This document shows, one piece after another, positions 1-5,721 of a stretch of DNA of 5,721 nt; the first letter of the stretch is position 1, and each line of letters starts with the position of its first letter. The position numbers and the translations under genes are program-made. The notes beneath the pieces are model-generated. The model had not been told where the DNA came from. It searched no databases and saw only the letters and a list, made by a program, of their open reading frames with translations. Location: NCBI GenBank assembly GCA_937996725.1, contig CALKUR010000066.1:1-5721 (forward strand), given 5' to 3'. The DNA is from an uncultured Dechloromonas sp. Lineage in GTDB: Bacteria; Pseudomonadota; Gammaproteobacteria; Burkholderiales; Rhodocyclaceae.

Positions 1-8
1 CCCACCGC

Positions 9-1934
9 ATGATCACACTGAAGAACCTGACCCTGCGCCGCGGCGCACGGGTGCTGATTGATGACGCCTCTTGTGTCATCAACCCCGGCGAACGTGTCGG
101 CCTCGTTGGCCGCAATGGTGCTGGCAAATCAACCTTGTTTGCTTTACTGAACGGCACCCTGCACGAAGACCGTGGGGACTTTGTCATTCCCACACAATGG
201 CGCATGGCGCAGGTAGCGCAGGACATGCCGGAGACCGAGGACAGCGCGACGCGCTTTGTCATTGAAGGTGACTCGCGTCTGGTGGAGGCCGAAGCGGAAG
301 TTACCGCCGCTGAGGCCAGCGGTGATGGGGAACGGATGGCCTACGCCTATACGCATCTCAATGATGTCGGCGCGCATGATGCTCAGGCGCGTGCCCAAGC
401 ATTGATTCTAGGGCTCGGCTTTAAACCTAGTGAACTCGACAAGCCAGTCAACAGTTTCTCTGGTGGTTGGCGTATGCGCCTGCAACTCGCCCGCGCGCTG
501 ATGTGCCCTTCCGACCTATTGCTGCTCGATGAACCAACCAACCACTTGGATCTTGATGCGCTCGTCTGGCTAGAAGCCTGGCTCAAGCGCTACCCGGGCA
601 CGCTGATCGTGATTAGCCATGACCGTGAATTTCTCGACGCCATCACCAACGTCACGATTCACATCGACCACGGCAAACTCGTGCGCTACGGCGGCAACTA
701 CAGCGCCTTTGAAGATTTACGGGCCGAGCAGCTTTCGATTCAACAGGCCTCTTTCGCCAAACAGCAAGACAAAATCGCGCATCTGCAGTCATTCATCAAT
801 CGTTTCAAAGCCAAAGCCAGCAAAGCCAAGCAGGCGCAGAGCCGCGTCAAGGCGCTGGAACGCATGGAGAAGATCGCACCCGTGCTGGCCGATGCCGAAT
901 TCAGCTTTGCCTTTGAAGAGCCGGGTTCACTGCCCAACCCCATGCTGGCTATGGAAGATGCTGCCTTCGGTTACCCGCCGCCGGCCGATGCCCCACCCGG
1001 CGCATCACCGACCATCATCGTGCAGCATGCCAATCGTTCGGTGCTGGCCGGCCAACGGATCGGTATTCTCGGTGCCAACGGCCAGGGCAAGTCAACGGTC
1101 GTTAAAACCATCGCCAAGGATTTAAAAGTACAGGGCGGCATCGTCACCGAAGGACGCGGCCTGACCATCGGCTACTTCGCGCAGCAGGAACTCGACGTGT
1201 TGTCGGCCGACAGCTCGCCCATGGAACACATGATCCGATTGGCCAAAGACGTGCTGGCCAACGGCGTGACCGGCCGCGATACGCGTCAGCAAAGTCTGCG
1301 TACCTATCTCGGTACCTTTAACTTTACGGGCGATCAGGTCATGCAAGCTGTCGGCACTATGAGCGGTGGCGAAAAGGCCCGGCTGGTCTTAGCCATGATC
1401 GTGTGGCAACGCCCCAACCTACTGCTGCTCGATGAACCGACCAACCACCTGGATCTGGCCACACGCGAAGCTTTATCCGTAGCGCTCAACGAATTTGAAG
1501 GCACCGTCATGCTGGTCAGTCACGACCGCGCCTTGCTCCGTGCTGTATGCGACAGCTTCTGGCTCGTTGCCCACGGTGGCATCAGTGACTTTGACGGAGA
1601 CCTAGACGACTACCAGCAATACCTGCTCGACGAAGCGCGCCGGCAGCGCGAGTCGGCTGCAGCACCGAAAGCGCAATCCGTAGCACCGGCACCCAAGGCG
1701 AAGCCGGCGTCACGTCAACTGAAAGCCCTACAGAAAGACCTAGAAAAGCTTGATCAGAAAATCCCCGCGCTTCAGGCAGAAAAGGCCACACTAGAAAACG
1801 CTCTTGCGACCACCACGGACCCCACGACACTGACCGAAACAGGCAGTAAACTGCACGCAATCCAAGATGAATTAGACGCCCTGGAAGGCCGCTGGCTGGA
1901 GCTCTCTGAGGAAATCGAGGCCTGCGAGGGCTGA
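9..1934 (+). CDS. yheS: ABC-F family ATPase, YheS-like
   Basis: This is a cytoplasmic ABC-F protein: two ATPase domains in one chain with no membrane part. Family members bind the ribosomal E site and act on translation. Domain 1 has Walker A GRNGAGKST (34-42), signature FSGGWRMRL (150-158), Walker B ending in DEPTNHLD (174-181, catalytic E175) and SHD switch 203-205. A charged, helical inter-domain linker (about 240-290) corresponds to the P-site tRNA interaction motif. Domain 2 has GANGQGKST (355-363), MSGGEKARL (451-459), DEPTNHLD (475-482) and SHD 504-506. An Ala/Pro/Lys-rich stretch (about 549-568) leads into a C-terminal coiled coil (about 570-641). The length (641 aa) and N-terminus resemble E. 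coli YheS (about 637 aa) more than Uup, but the YheS/Uup choice rests on recalled similarity. All motifs are intact. The ATG at 9 fits the family N-terminus; its ribosome binding site lies outside the window. rmuC follows after 23 bp. Confidence 0.93.
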   Translation: MITLKNLTLRRGARVLIDDASCVINPGERVGLVGRNGAGKSTLFALLNGTLHEDRGDFVIPTQWRMAQVAQDMPETEDSATRFVIEGDSRLVEAEAEVTAAEASGDGERMAYAYTHLNDVGAHDAQARAQALILGLGFKPSELDKPVNSFSGGWRMRLQLARALMCPSDLLLLDEPTNHLDLDALVWLEAWLKRYPGTLIVISHDREFLDAITNVTIHIDHGKLVRYGGNYSAFEDLRAEQLSIQQASFAKQQDKIAHLQSFINRFKAKASKAKQAQSRVKALERMEKIAPVLADAEFSFAFEEPGSLPNPMLAMEDAAFGYPPPADAPPGASPTIIVQHANRSVLAGQRIGILGANGQGKSTVVKTIAKDLKVQGGIVTEGRGLTIGYFAQQELDVLSADSSPMEHMIRLAKDVLANGVTGRDTRQQSLRTYLGTFNFTGDQVMQAVGTMSGGEKARLVLAMIVWQRPNLLLLDEPTNHLDLATREALSVALNEFEGTVMLVSHDRALLRAVCDSFWLVAHGGISDFDGDLDDYQQYLLDEARRQRESAAAPKAQSVAPAPKAKPASRQLKALQKDLEKLDQKIPALQAEKATLENALATTTDPTTLTETGSKLHAIQDELDALEGRWLELSEEIEACEG

Positions 1935-1957
1935 CCCCACCGCATCACGAAAGACTT

Positions 1958-3256
1958 ATGGATCCGATTATCGTTGTTGCTGCGCTTGTCGCCATTCTTG
2001 CTGCTGTCGCAGGCTATTTAGCCGGTGCCCTCTCTGGCCGCGCCCGTGCCACGGCGGCAGAAACGCGTGCCGAACGTCTGCCGCTGGTTGAAGGCCGGCT
2101 GCAGGAAGCCGAGCAACAACTGGGCGTGCTCAATGCCCAGAACGCCGCGCTAAATACCCAACTAACGCAAGAGCGTAGCCAGAACATCGAAAAAATCGCC
2201 TTACTGCAAAACGCTCGCGAAGAACTGAGCAGCCAGTTCAAAAATCTGGCGAATGACATTCTGGAAGAGAAGTCGAAGCGCTTCAGCGAACAGAACCAGC
2301 AAAGCCTCGGTCAACTGCTGGAACCTCTAAAGACCCGCCTGCAGGAATTTCAAGGCAAGGTCGAACAGGTTTACGTGCAAGAAGGCAAGGACCGCAGCGC
2401 GCTGGCTGAACAGGTACGCCAACTCATGGAGCTCAACCGTACCGTGAGTCAGGAAGCCAATAATCTCACGCGCGCCCTCAAGGGCTCGAACAAAACCCAG
2501 GGTAACTGGGGCGAGCTGATTCTCGAACGTGTGCTCGAAACAGCCGGCCTACGCAAGGGGGAAGAGTTCGATGTGCAGGAAAGTCATACCACCGGCGACG
2601 GCCGTCGTCTGCAACCGGATGTGGTGCTGCATCTGCCGGAAGACCGTCACCTGGTGATCGACGCCAAGGCCACGCTGGTGGCTTATGAAGACTATGCCAA
2701 CGCCGAAGATGACAAGCATCGCGAAGCCGCACTCAAGCGCCATCTCGACGCCGTGCGCACCCATATCAAGGGATTGTCGGAGAAGAACTATCAGGATCTT
2801 TACGGCCTAAAGTCACTGGACTTCGTGCTGATGTTCGTCCCCATCGAACCGGCCTTCATGCTCGCCGTGACACATGATCGCGAACTGTTCATGGACGCCT
2901 GGAACAAGAACGTACTCCTGGTCAGCCCATCGACGCTGCTCTTCGTCGTACGCACCGTCGCCAGTCTGTGGCGGCAGGAAGCCCAGAACCGCAACGCGCA
3001 GGACATTGCCAAACGCGGTGCCGAGCTCTACGACAAGCTGGCCGGCTTCGTCGAAGACATGGAGTCGCTGGGCAACCGCCTCGGTCAGGCGCAGAAGGAC
3101 TACGATGGCGCTATTAGCAAACTCTCAACCGGCCGCGGCAATCTGATCCGTCAGGCCGAGATGCTTAAGAAGCTGGGCGTCAAACCCAATAAAGCGTTGC
3201 CAACGCCCCTCGTCGAACAATCCGGTGAGACGAGCGACAGCGCGGACATGGAGTAA
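1958..3256 (+). CDS. rmuC: DNA recombination protein RmuC
   Basis: RmuC is a conserved bacterial protein that limits inversions at short inverted repeats in E. coli; its core is predicted to have a PD-(D/E)XK nuclease-like fold. Here residues 4-26 form one hydrophobic segment, probably an N-terminal membrane anchor, followed by a Gln/Glu/Ala-rich coiled coil (about 34-115). The RmuC core runs from about 125 to 390. It contains the family blocks GNWGELILERVLE (182-194), LQPDVVLHLP (218-227) with IDAKA (234-238), DFVLMFVPIEPAF (288-300) and LLVSPSTLLFVVRTVASLWRQE from 320. E186, D221, D235 and K237 are the candidate nuclease-type residues, by analogy. The tail (about 412-432) is low-complexity and acidic. 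At 432 aa it is close to the usual length. The start ATG lies 23 bp after the ABC-F stop, with a weak GAAAG upstream, which suggests co-transcription and perhaps reinitiation. It ends 10 bp from the convergent GIY-YIG gene. Confidence 0.94.
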   Translation: MDPIIVVAALVAILAAVAGYLAGALSGRARATAAETRAERLPLVEGRLQEAEQQLGVLNAQNAALNTQLTQERSQNIEKIALLQNAREELSSQFKNLANDILEEKSKRFSEQNQQSLGQLLEPLKTRLQEFQGKVEQVYVQEGKDRSALAEQVRQLMELNRTVSQEANNLTRALKGSNKTQGNWGELILERVLETAGLRKGEEFDVQESHTTGDGRRLQPDVVLHLPEDRHLVIDAKATLVAYEDYANAEDDKHREAALKRHLDAVRTHIKGLSEKNYQDLYGLKSLDFVLMFVPIEPAFMLAVTHDRELFMDAWNKNVLLVSPSTLLFVVRTVASLWRQEAQNRNAQDIAKRGAELYDKLAGFVEDMESLGNRLGQAQKDYDGAISKLSTGRGNLIRQAEMLKKLGVKPNKALPTPLVEQSGETSDSADME

Positions 3257-3266
3257 CCCGACAGGG

Positions 3267-3527
3267 TCACGCATCAGAAGTCTGGAAAAACCCAGGTTTG
3301 GCCTCGCGCGGCAGCTGCTTGAGTTTCCACTCGGCTTTGGATGCTGTGGAACGATCCGGATAGGCGGCCTGCCCCACAATGCGCACCGGCGGATTCGCCC
3401 GTGTAAAGCGCGCGCCCTTACCCGATTGATGCGCTTCGAAACGCGCCTGAACATCAGTAGTGATGCCGGCATAATAGCTGCCGTTAGCACACTCCAATAG
3501 GTACAGGAACCAGGGCTTAGGCGTCAT
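3267..3527 (-). CDS. small GIY-YIG domain protein (YhbQ/UPF0213-like)
   Basis: This 86-residue protein is a stand-alone GIY-YIG nuclease domain of the YhbQ/UPF0213 type. The first motif strand is FLYLLE (7-12, Y9 in the GIY position), followed by YYAGITTDV (18-26, Y19 and G21 in the YIG position). R29 in ARFEAH is the expected catalytic arginine and E66 in KAEWKLKQL the expected metal-binding glutamate, so the active site looks complete. QSGKGARFTR (34-43) is also typical. YhbQ relatives have been linked to DNA cleavage or repair, but the role of this copy is not shown. The frame stays open upstream to 3605, but the family N-terminus (MTPxPWFLYL) fits the ATG at 3527-3525. That ATG shares one base with the yaeQ stop (TAATG), and no Shine-Dalgarno is visible, so translation probably depends on coupling to yaeQ. 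It is shorter at the C-terminus than E. coli YhbQ (about 100 aa). Confidence 0.9.
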   Translation of the reverse strand: MTPKPWFLYLLECANGSYYAGITTDVQARFEAHQSGKGARFTRANPPVRIVGQAAYPDRSTASKAEWKLKQLPREAKPGFFQTSDA

Positions 3528-4063
3528 TACGCAACGGCAGACATCAGCACGCGCGGCGTTACGGCCGCATCGGCTAAATAGACCATCCCTTCCTGAATCG
3601 TCCATGAAAGCTTCATCGTGCGGTTCGCCAGTGCGACCAACTTATCGCTGTCTTCGGGCGCAATCTGAATGACGGAGAGGTTTCGGTAACGTGACAGCGC
3701 ATTGGCATTCTGCAGCCACCACAGATCCAATGCCCGACCGCCATAGGCTATCACCACCACCCGGTCGGCACGACTACAGGCTTTCTTGATCCGCGTTTCA
3801 TCGGGCAAACCCAGATCGATCCAGAGTCGGGTCACGCCGCCCGGATCGATTTCCCACAACGAGGCATCCTCTTCGTTAGACAGCCCACGGCCAAAGCGCA
3901 GATCTTCGGACGCATAAAGCGCAAAGGCTAGCAGGCGGATCATGACCCGTTCCATCGTTTCCGAGGGGTGCTGCGCCAATGTCAGCGCATAGTCACCGAA
4001 GTGGTGCCGGTCTAGATCAGCCAATTGCAGATCTGCCTTGAAAACGGTCGATTTGAGTGCCAT
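3527..4063 (-). CDS. yaeQ: YaeQ family protein
   Basis: This 178-residue protein matches YaeQ along its whole length (E. coli YaeQ is about 181 aa). YaeQ structures show a PD-(D/E)XK nuclease-like fold; the name was once linked to suppression of rfaH defects, and the true function is unknown. Family landmarks are MALKSTVFKADLQLADLDRH (1-20), LAQHPSETMERVMIRLLAF (29-47), FGRGLSNEEDASLW (57-70), LWIDLGLPDETRIKKAC (80-96) and the C-terminal block MKLSWTIQEGMVYLAD (150-165). In the central block D83 stands where E. coli has glutamate (WIELG), a conservative change at a putative active-site position. The start ATG at 4063-4061 carries the conserved MALK N-terminus and has AGGA three bases upstream. 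The gene is divergent from the methyltransferase, with 81 bp between, and its TAA stop overlaps the ATG of the GIY-YIG gene, so the two form a short operon. Confidence 0.94.
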   Translation of the reverse strand: MALKSTVFKADLQLADLDRHHFGDYALTLAQHPSETMERVMIRLLAFALYASEDLRFGRGLSNEEDASLWEIDPGGVTRLWIDLGLPDETRIKKACSRADRVVVIAYGGRALDLWWLQNANALSRYRNLSVIQIAPEDSDKLVALANRTMKLSWTIQEGMVYLADAAVTPRVLMSAVA

Positions 4064-4070
4064 GGTTCCT
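4064..4070 (-). promoter_or_regulatory. ribosome binding site of yaeQ
   Basis: Read on the minus strand, AGGAACC lies directly before the yaeQ ATG. AGGA is a Shine-Dalgarno match with a short spacing of three bases. It supports the start at 4063. Confidence 0.5.
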
Positions 4071-4090
4071 GTCCGAAAGGCAGAAGGCTA

Positions 4091-4105
4091 CGCCAGAGCG
4101 TGGCG
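4091..4105. repeat. inverted repeat in the yaeQ/methyltransferase spacer
   Basis: CGCCA and TGGCG form a perfect 5-bp inverted repeat around a 5-base centre (GAGCG). It lies about 28-42 bases upstream of the yaeQ start, within its probable leader or promoter, and about 29 bases upstream of the -10 box on the other strand. It could be an operator half-site pair or a small hairpin. A repeat this short can arise by chance. Confidence 0.25.
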
Positions 4106-4133
4106 AATACCAAATGTCCGCCGGGTAAATCGC

Positions 4134-4139
4134 TACAAT
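4134..4139 (+). promoter_or_regulatory. -10 box of the methyltransferase promoter (leaderless start predicted)
   Basis: TACAAT matches the sigma70 -10 consensus TATAAT at five of six positions. It ends only five bases before the ATG at 4145, so transcription would begin at or within a base or two of the start codon. No Shine-Dalgarno is visible in the 20 bases before the ATG, which agrees with a leaderless mRNA. The weak point is the -35 region: at 16-18 bp spacing I see only AT-containing sequence around 4110-4117, nothing like TTGACA. Confidence 0.5.
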
Positions 4140-4144
4140 GCGGC

Positions 4145-5308
4145 ATGTCGCAGCAAGCTCTCCCCTTCATCTACTGGCAAGAAAACGGTCAGACCCAGCA
4201 GGCGCGCTGGATCTCCGAAGCCGGCCTGCCACCGCCTGAACAAGTCGTCGTTGCGGACGACACCCTGTCGGCCGATGCGGCCTTCAAACACGTGCAGGCC
4301 GGCACGGCCTTGCTTTGGCGCAGCGATTACCCCAACGCACGTCATTTACTCGAAGCGCTGACCCGTCGCGTCGATCGGCCGCCGCGAAACGCGCCGCCGC
4401 CGGCCACAACCGCACTTCAAGCCTTTAATCGACATCGAGCAGCCCAAGGGCATCGTGCAGCGCTGCTCGCTCGCTTACTCGTGCCGCTTACCGCCGACTA
4501 CCAACTGCCCTTACGACGTGGCCAGGATGTTCGCGATGCCTGCATCGCCGCATTCGGCGACCCACAACCCGAGCAGGGCAACGCCGTCATCAGTCTGCGC
4601 GGCTTGCTCGCGCTAGTCAGCGCCTGGGAATGGCGCAAGAAAGGCGCTTATGTGCCGACACTTGATGCCGCCATTCACCCGCACTTCGGGGTGTTCTCGC
4701 CGGTACGCGGCGAATACGTCGACCTCGTCGCTCAAGCGCCACTGCCACAACCCTGCAATCTCGCCTTCGACATCGGCGTCGGCTCCGGCGTACTCAGCGC
4801 CGTGCTGGCCAAACGCGGTATCCCGCAGATCATTGCGACCGATATCGATCCACGCGCCCTGGCCTGCGCTCAAGACAATCTGCAACGACTCGGCTATGCG
4901 CCACAGGTGTCGATCTGTCGTGACAATCTATTCCCTTCGGCAGAGAACGCAGTCCACCAGGCCGATCTGATCGTATGCAACCCACCCTGGCTACCCACCA
5001 TACCGACCTCCCCCATCGAAGCCGCCATCTACGACCCCGAGTCGCGCATGCTGCGCCAATTTCTGTCGGGCGTTGCTGAACGCCTCACGCCCAGCGGCGA
5101 GGCCTGGCTCATTTTGTCGGATATCGCCGAGCATCTGCAGCTGCGCAGCCGCGACGAATTACTGGGCTGGATCAAAGCCTCTGGACTGGTTATTGCGGAC
5201 CGGCGCGATACCCGGCCGCGGCATCCCAAAACGCGCAACAACAGTGATGCGCTGCACAAAGCCCGCTCTCAGGAAATCACCTCGCTCTGGCGATTAAAAA
5301 AGGCCTGA
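4145..5308 (+). CDS. class I SAM-dependent methyltransferase with NPPW motif (HemK/PrmC-like fold)
   Basis: This 387-residue protein has a Rossmann-type methyltransferase domain in its second half. Motif I for SAM binding is FDIGVGSGVLS (208-218); the acidic end of strand 2 is ATDIDPRAL (231-239); and the catalytic-type motif IVCNPPWLP (277-285) follows strand 4. NPPY/NPPW occurs in N-methyltransferases such as PrmC/HemK (glutamine of release factors) and rRNA guanine enzymes (RlmG/RsmC type). HFGVFSPVRGEYVDLV (180-195), just before motif I, recalls the segment that precedes SAM binding in these enzymes. The N-terminal 170 residues are a separate, mostly helical region that I do not recognise and that probably selects the substrate. 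The substrate, protein or RNA, is unknown. The frame is open back to 4025, but that start lies inside yaeQ; the ATG at 4145 fits the promoter. The stop is inside a hairpin. Confidence 0.87.
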   Translation: MSQQALPFIYWQENGQTQQARWISEAGLPPPEQVVVADDTLSADAAFKHVQAGTALLWRSDYPNARHLLEALTRRVDRPPRNAPPPATTALQAFNRHRAAQGHRAALLARLLVPLTADYQLPLRRGQDVRDACIAAFGDPQPEQGNAVISLRGLLALVSAWEWRKKGAYVPTLDAAIHPHFGVFSPVRGEYVDLVAQAPLPQPCNLAFDIGVGSGVLSAVLAKRGIPQIIATDIDPRALACAQDNLQRLGYAPQVSICRDNLFPSAENAVHQADLIVCNPPWLPTIPTSPIEAAIYDPESRMLRQFLSGVAERLTPSGEAWLILSDIAEHLQLRSRDELLGWIKASGLVIADRRDTRPRHPKTRNNSDALHKARSQEITSLWRLKKA

Positions 5309-5328
5309 AAAATCCGGGGTTTTAGGCC
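5296..5328. terminator. hairpin at the methyltransferase 3' end, with U-tract on the minus strand
   Basis: GGCCTGAAA (5302-5310) pairs with TTTTAGGCC (5320-5328) as a nine-pair stem, counting one G-U pair on the plus strand, with a loop of about nine bases. The stem includes the methyltransferase stop codon. On the plus strand no U-run follows. On the minus strand the same hairpin, with one bulged or mismatched C, is followed by six T residues (5301-5296), the form of an intrinsic terminator. It may stop antisense transcription, act as a 3' stabilising stem for the methyltransferase mRNA, or both. Confidence 0.55.
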
Positions 5329-5336
5329 CGCAAGCA

Positions 5337-5365
5337 TTGACGAGCAGGCCTCCGGTGCGGATACT
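5337..5365 (+). promoter_or_regulatory. sigma70-type promoter of icd
   Basis: TTGACG (5337-5342, five of six to TTGACA) and GATACT (5360-5365, four of six to TATAAT) are separated by exactly 17 bp. Transcription would begin near 5372, giving a leader of about 84 bases before the icd ATG. It is the best promoter in the window and is correctly placed and oriented for icd. Confidence 0.6.
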
Positions 5366-5393
5366 CATAAATTCGCCGGACTAAGCTGACGGC

Positions 5394-5420
5394 AGCCCGT
5401 GGCTCGCATAACGAGCCCGT
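5394..5420 (+). repeat. hairpin and direct repeat in the icd leader
   Basis: GGCTCG (5401-5406) and CGAGCC (5412-5417) form a perfect 6-bp stem with loop CATAA. Overlapping this, AGCCCGT occurs twice, at 5394-5400 and 5414-5420, exactly 20 bp apart, about two helical turns. Both lie in the predicted untranslated leader of icd. They could be an RNA hairpin or a binding site for a regulator. No U-run follows, so this is not an ordinary intrinsic terminator. Confidence 0.35.
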
Positions 5421-5435
5421 AACAACTAACTACAA

Positions 5436-5447
5436 CTTGAATTCAAG
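5436..5447. repeat. 12-bp perfect palindrome touching the icd ribosome binding site
   Basis: CTTGAATTCAAG is identical to its reverse complement. Its last three bases overlap the AAGGGGA ribosome binding site of icd. It could be an operator. As an RNA stem it is weak, because the loop would take up the central AATT. Confidence 0.35.
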
Positions 5448-5451
5448 GGGA
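5445..5451 (+). promoter_or_regulatory. ribosome binding site of icd
   Basis: AAGGGGA lies five to six bases before the ATG at 5456, near-optimal Shine-Dalgarno spacing. It fixes the start and fits a well-translated metabolic gene. Confidence 0.65.
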
Positions 5452-5455
5452 CACC

Positions 5456-5721
5456 ATGGCTGACAAGAAGTCGCAGATCATCTACACGTTGACGGACGAA
5501 GCACCGTTGCTCGCGACCTGTTCCTTTCTTCCGATCATCCGTACCTTTACCGAGCCAGCCGGCATCGAGATCGTCAAAAGCGACATCTCGGTTTCTGCCC
5601 GTGTCCTTGCCGAATTTTCTGAATTCCTGTCGGACGACCAGAAGGTCCCCGACAACCTGGCCGAACTGGGCAAGCTGACCCTGCTGCCAGATACCAACAT
5701 CATCAAGCTGCCCAACATCAG
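5456..5721 (+). CDS. icd: monomeric NADP-dependent isocitrate dehydrogenase, N-terminal part (cut by window edge)
   Basis: The enzyme oxidatively decarboxylates isocitrate to 2-oxoglutarate with NADP+ in the TCA cycle, in the cytoplasm. Only the first 88 codons are present; the full monomeric enzyme is about 740 residues, so roughly 12 percent is visible. Recognition rests on the distinctive N-terminus of the monomeric (IDH-II) family: QIIYTLTDEAPLLAT (7-21), FLPIIRTFTEPAGIEI (24-39), SDISVSARVLAEFSEFLSDD (42-61), LAELGKL (68-74) and TNIIKLPNIS (80-89), the last leading into part of the isocitrate site. This family is unrelated in length and N-terminus to the dimeric E. coli Icd. The gene has its own promoter, structured leader and strong ribosome binding site, so it is probably transcribed independently of the methyltransferase. 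No frameshift is seen in the visible part. Confidence 0.93.
   Translation, partial: MADKKSQIIYTLTDEAPLLATCSFLPIIRTFTEPAGIEIVKSDISVSARVLAEFSEFLSDDQKVPDNLAELGKLTLLPDTNIIKLPNI

Noticed and set aside
619..1125. A 168-codon open frame inside the ABC-F gene on the same strand.
   Set aside because: It is a frame-shifted shadow of a gene with all motifs intact. Its composition (rich in Ser, Arg and Pro) is typical of out-of-frame translation of GC-rich DNA.
1..1945. CCCACCGCAT occurs both just before the ABC-F gene (1-10) and just after its stop (1936-1945).
   Set aside because: Repeated 10-mers are expected by chance several times in a window of this size. There are no other signs of insertion or duplication.
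3256..3267. A small ACCC/GGGT hairpin between the convergent rmuC and GIY-YIG genes as a shared terminator.
   Set aside because: The stem is only four pairs, with no U-run on either strand.
3125..3490. A 121-codon open frame on the minus strand across the rmuC end and the GIY-YIG gene.
   Set aside because: It overlaps two well-supported genes in another frame and its translation resembles no protein family.
3528..3605. Upstream extension of the GIY-YIG gene to an ATG at 3605.
   Set aside because: The extra residues lie inside the yaeQ coding end and do not resemble the family. The ATG at 3527 gives the usual N-terminus.
4025..4144. A 40-codon upstream extension of the methyltransferase.
   Set aside because: It would start inside yaeQ on the other strand and run through the predicted promoter. 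The ATG at 4145 is better supported.
4138..4239. A short open frame from the ATG at 4138, overlapping the methyltransferase start.
   Set aside because: Its start lies within the -10 box, it is only about 33 codons, and it is out of frame with the real gene.
5482..5718. A minus-strand open frame opposite icd.
   Set aside because: It is a shadow of the strongly recognisable icd N-terminus and has no family resemblance.

Overview
The window is ordinary proteobacterial chromosome: moderately GC-rich, densely packed, and with protein matches to gamma- and betaproteobacterial families (YheS-type ABC-F, RmuC, YaeQ, a YhbQ-like GIY-YIG protein, monomeric NADP-isocitrate dehydrogenase). It shows no integrase, transposase, tRNA, CRISPR array or phage gene. 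The genus cannot be fixed from the sequence alone; Gammaproteobacteria or Betaproteobacteria is as far as I would go.

Layout. (1) 9-3256, + strand: a YheS-like ABC-F ATPase followed after 23 bp by rmuC, probably one transcript. (2) 3267-4063, - strand: yaeQ followed by a small GIY-YIG protein, with stop and start overlapping as TAATG, so probably translationally coupled. This pair ends tail-to-tail against rmuC with only 10 bp between. (3) 4064-4144: an 81-bp divergent spacer holding the yaeQ ribosome binding site, a short inverted repeat and a -10 box placed so close to the next gene that its mRNA would be leaderless. (4) 4145-5308, + strand: a class I SAM-dependent methyltransferase with an NPPW motif and unknown substrate. 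(5) 5309-5455: a regulatory spacer with a hairpin whose U-tract faces the minus strand, a good sigma70-type promoter, a hairpin in the leader and a 12-bp palindrome touching the ribosome binding site. (6) 5456 to the right edge: the first 88 codons of monomeric NADP-dependent isocitrate dehydrogenase.

How the genes fit together. They do not form an obvious pathway. The ABC-F protein acts at the ribosome, RmuC is linked to DNA recombination, YaeQ and the GIY-YIG protein have nuclease-type folds, the methyltransferase modifies an unknown protein or nucleic acid, and Icd is central carbon metabolism. Three neighbouring proteins (RmuC, GIY-YIG, YaeQ) have nuclease-related folds, but this may be coincidence. 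I see no convincing new system. The most useful leads are the predicted leaderless start of the methyltransferase, the coupled yaeQ/GIY-YIG pair, and the structured icd leader.
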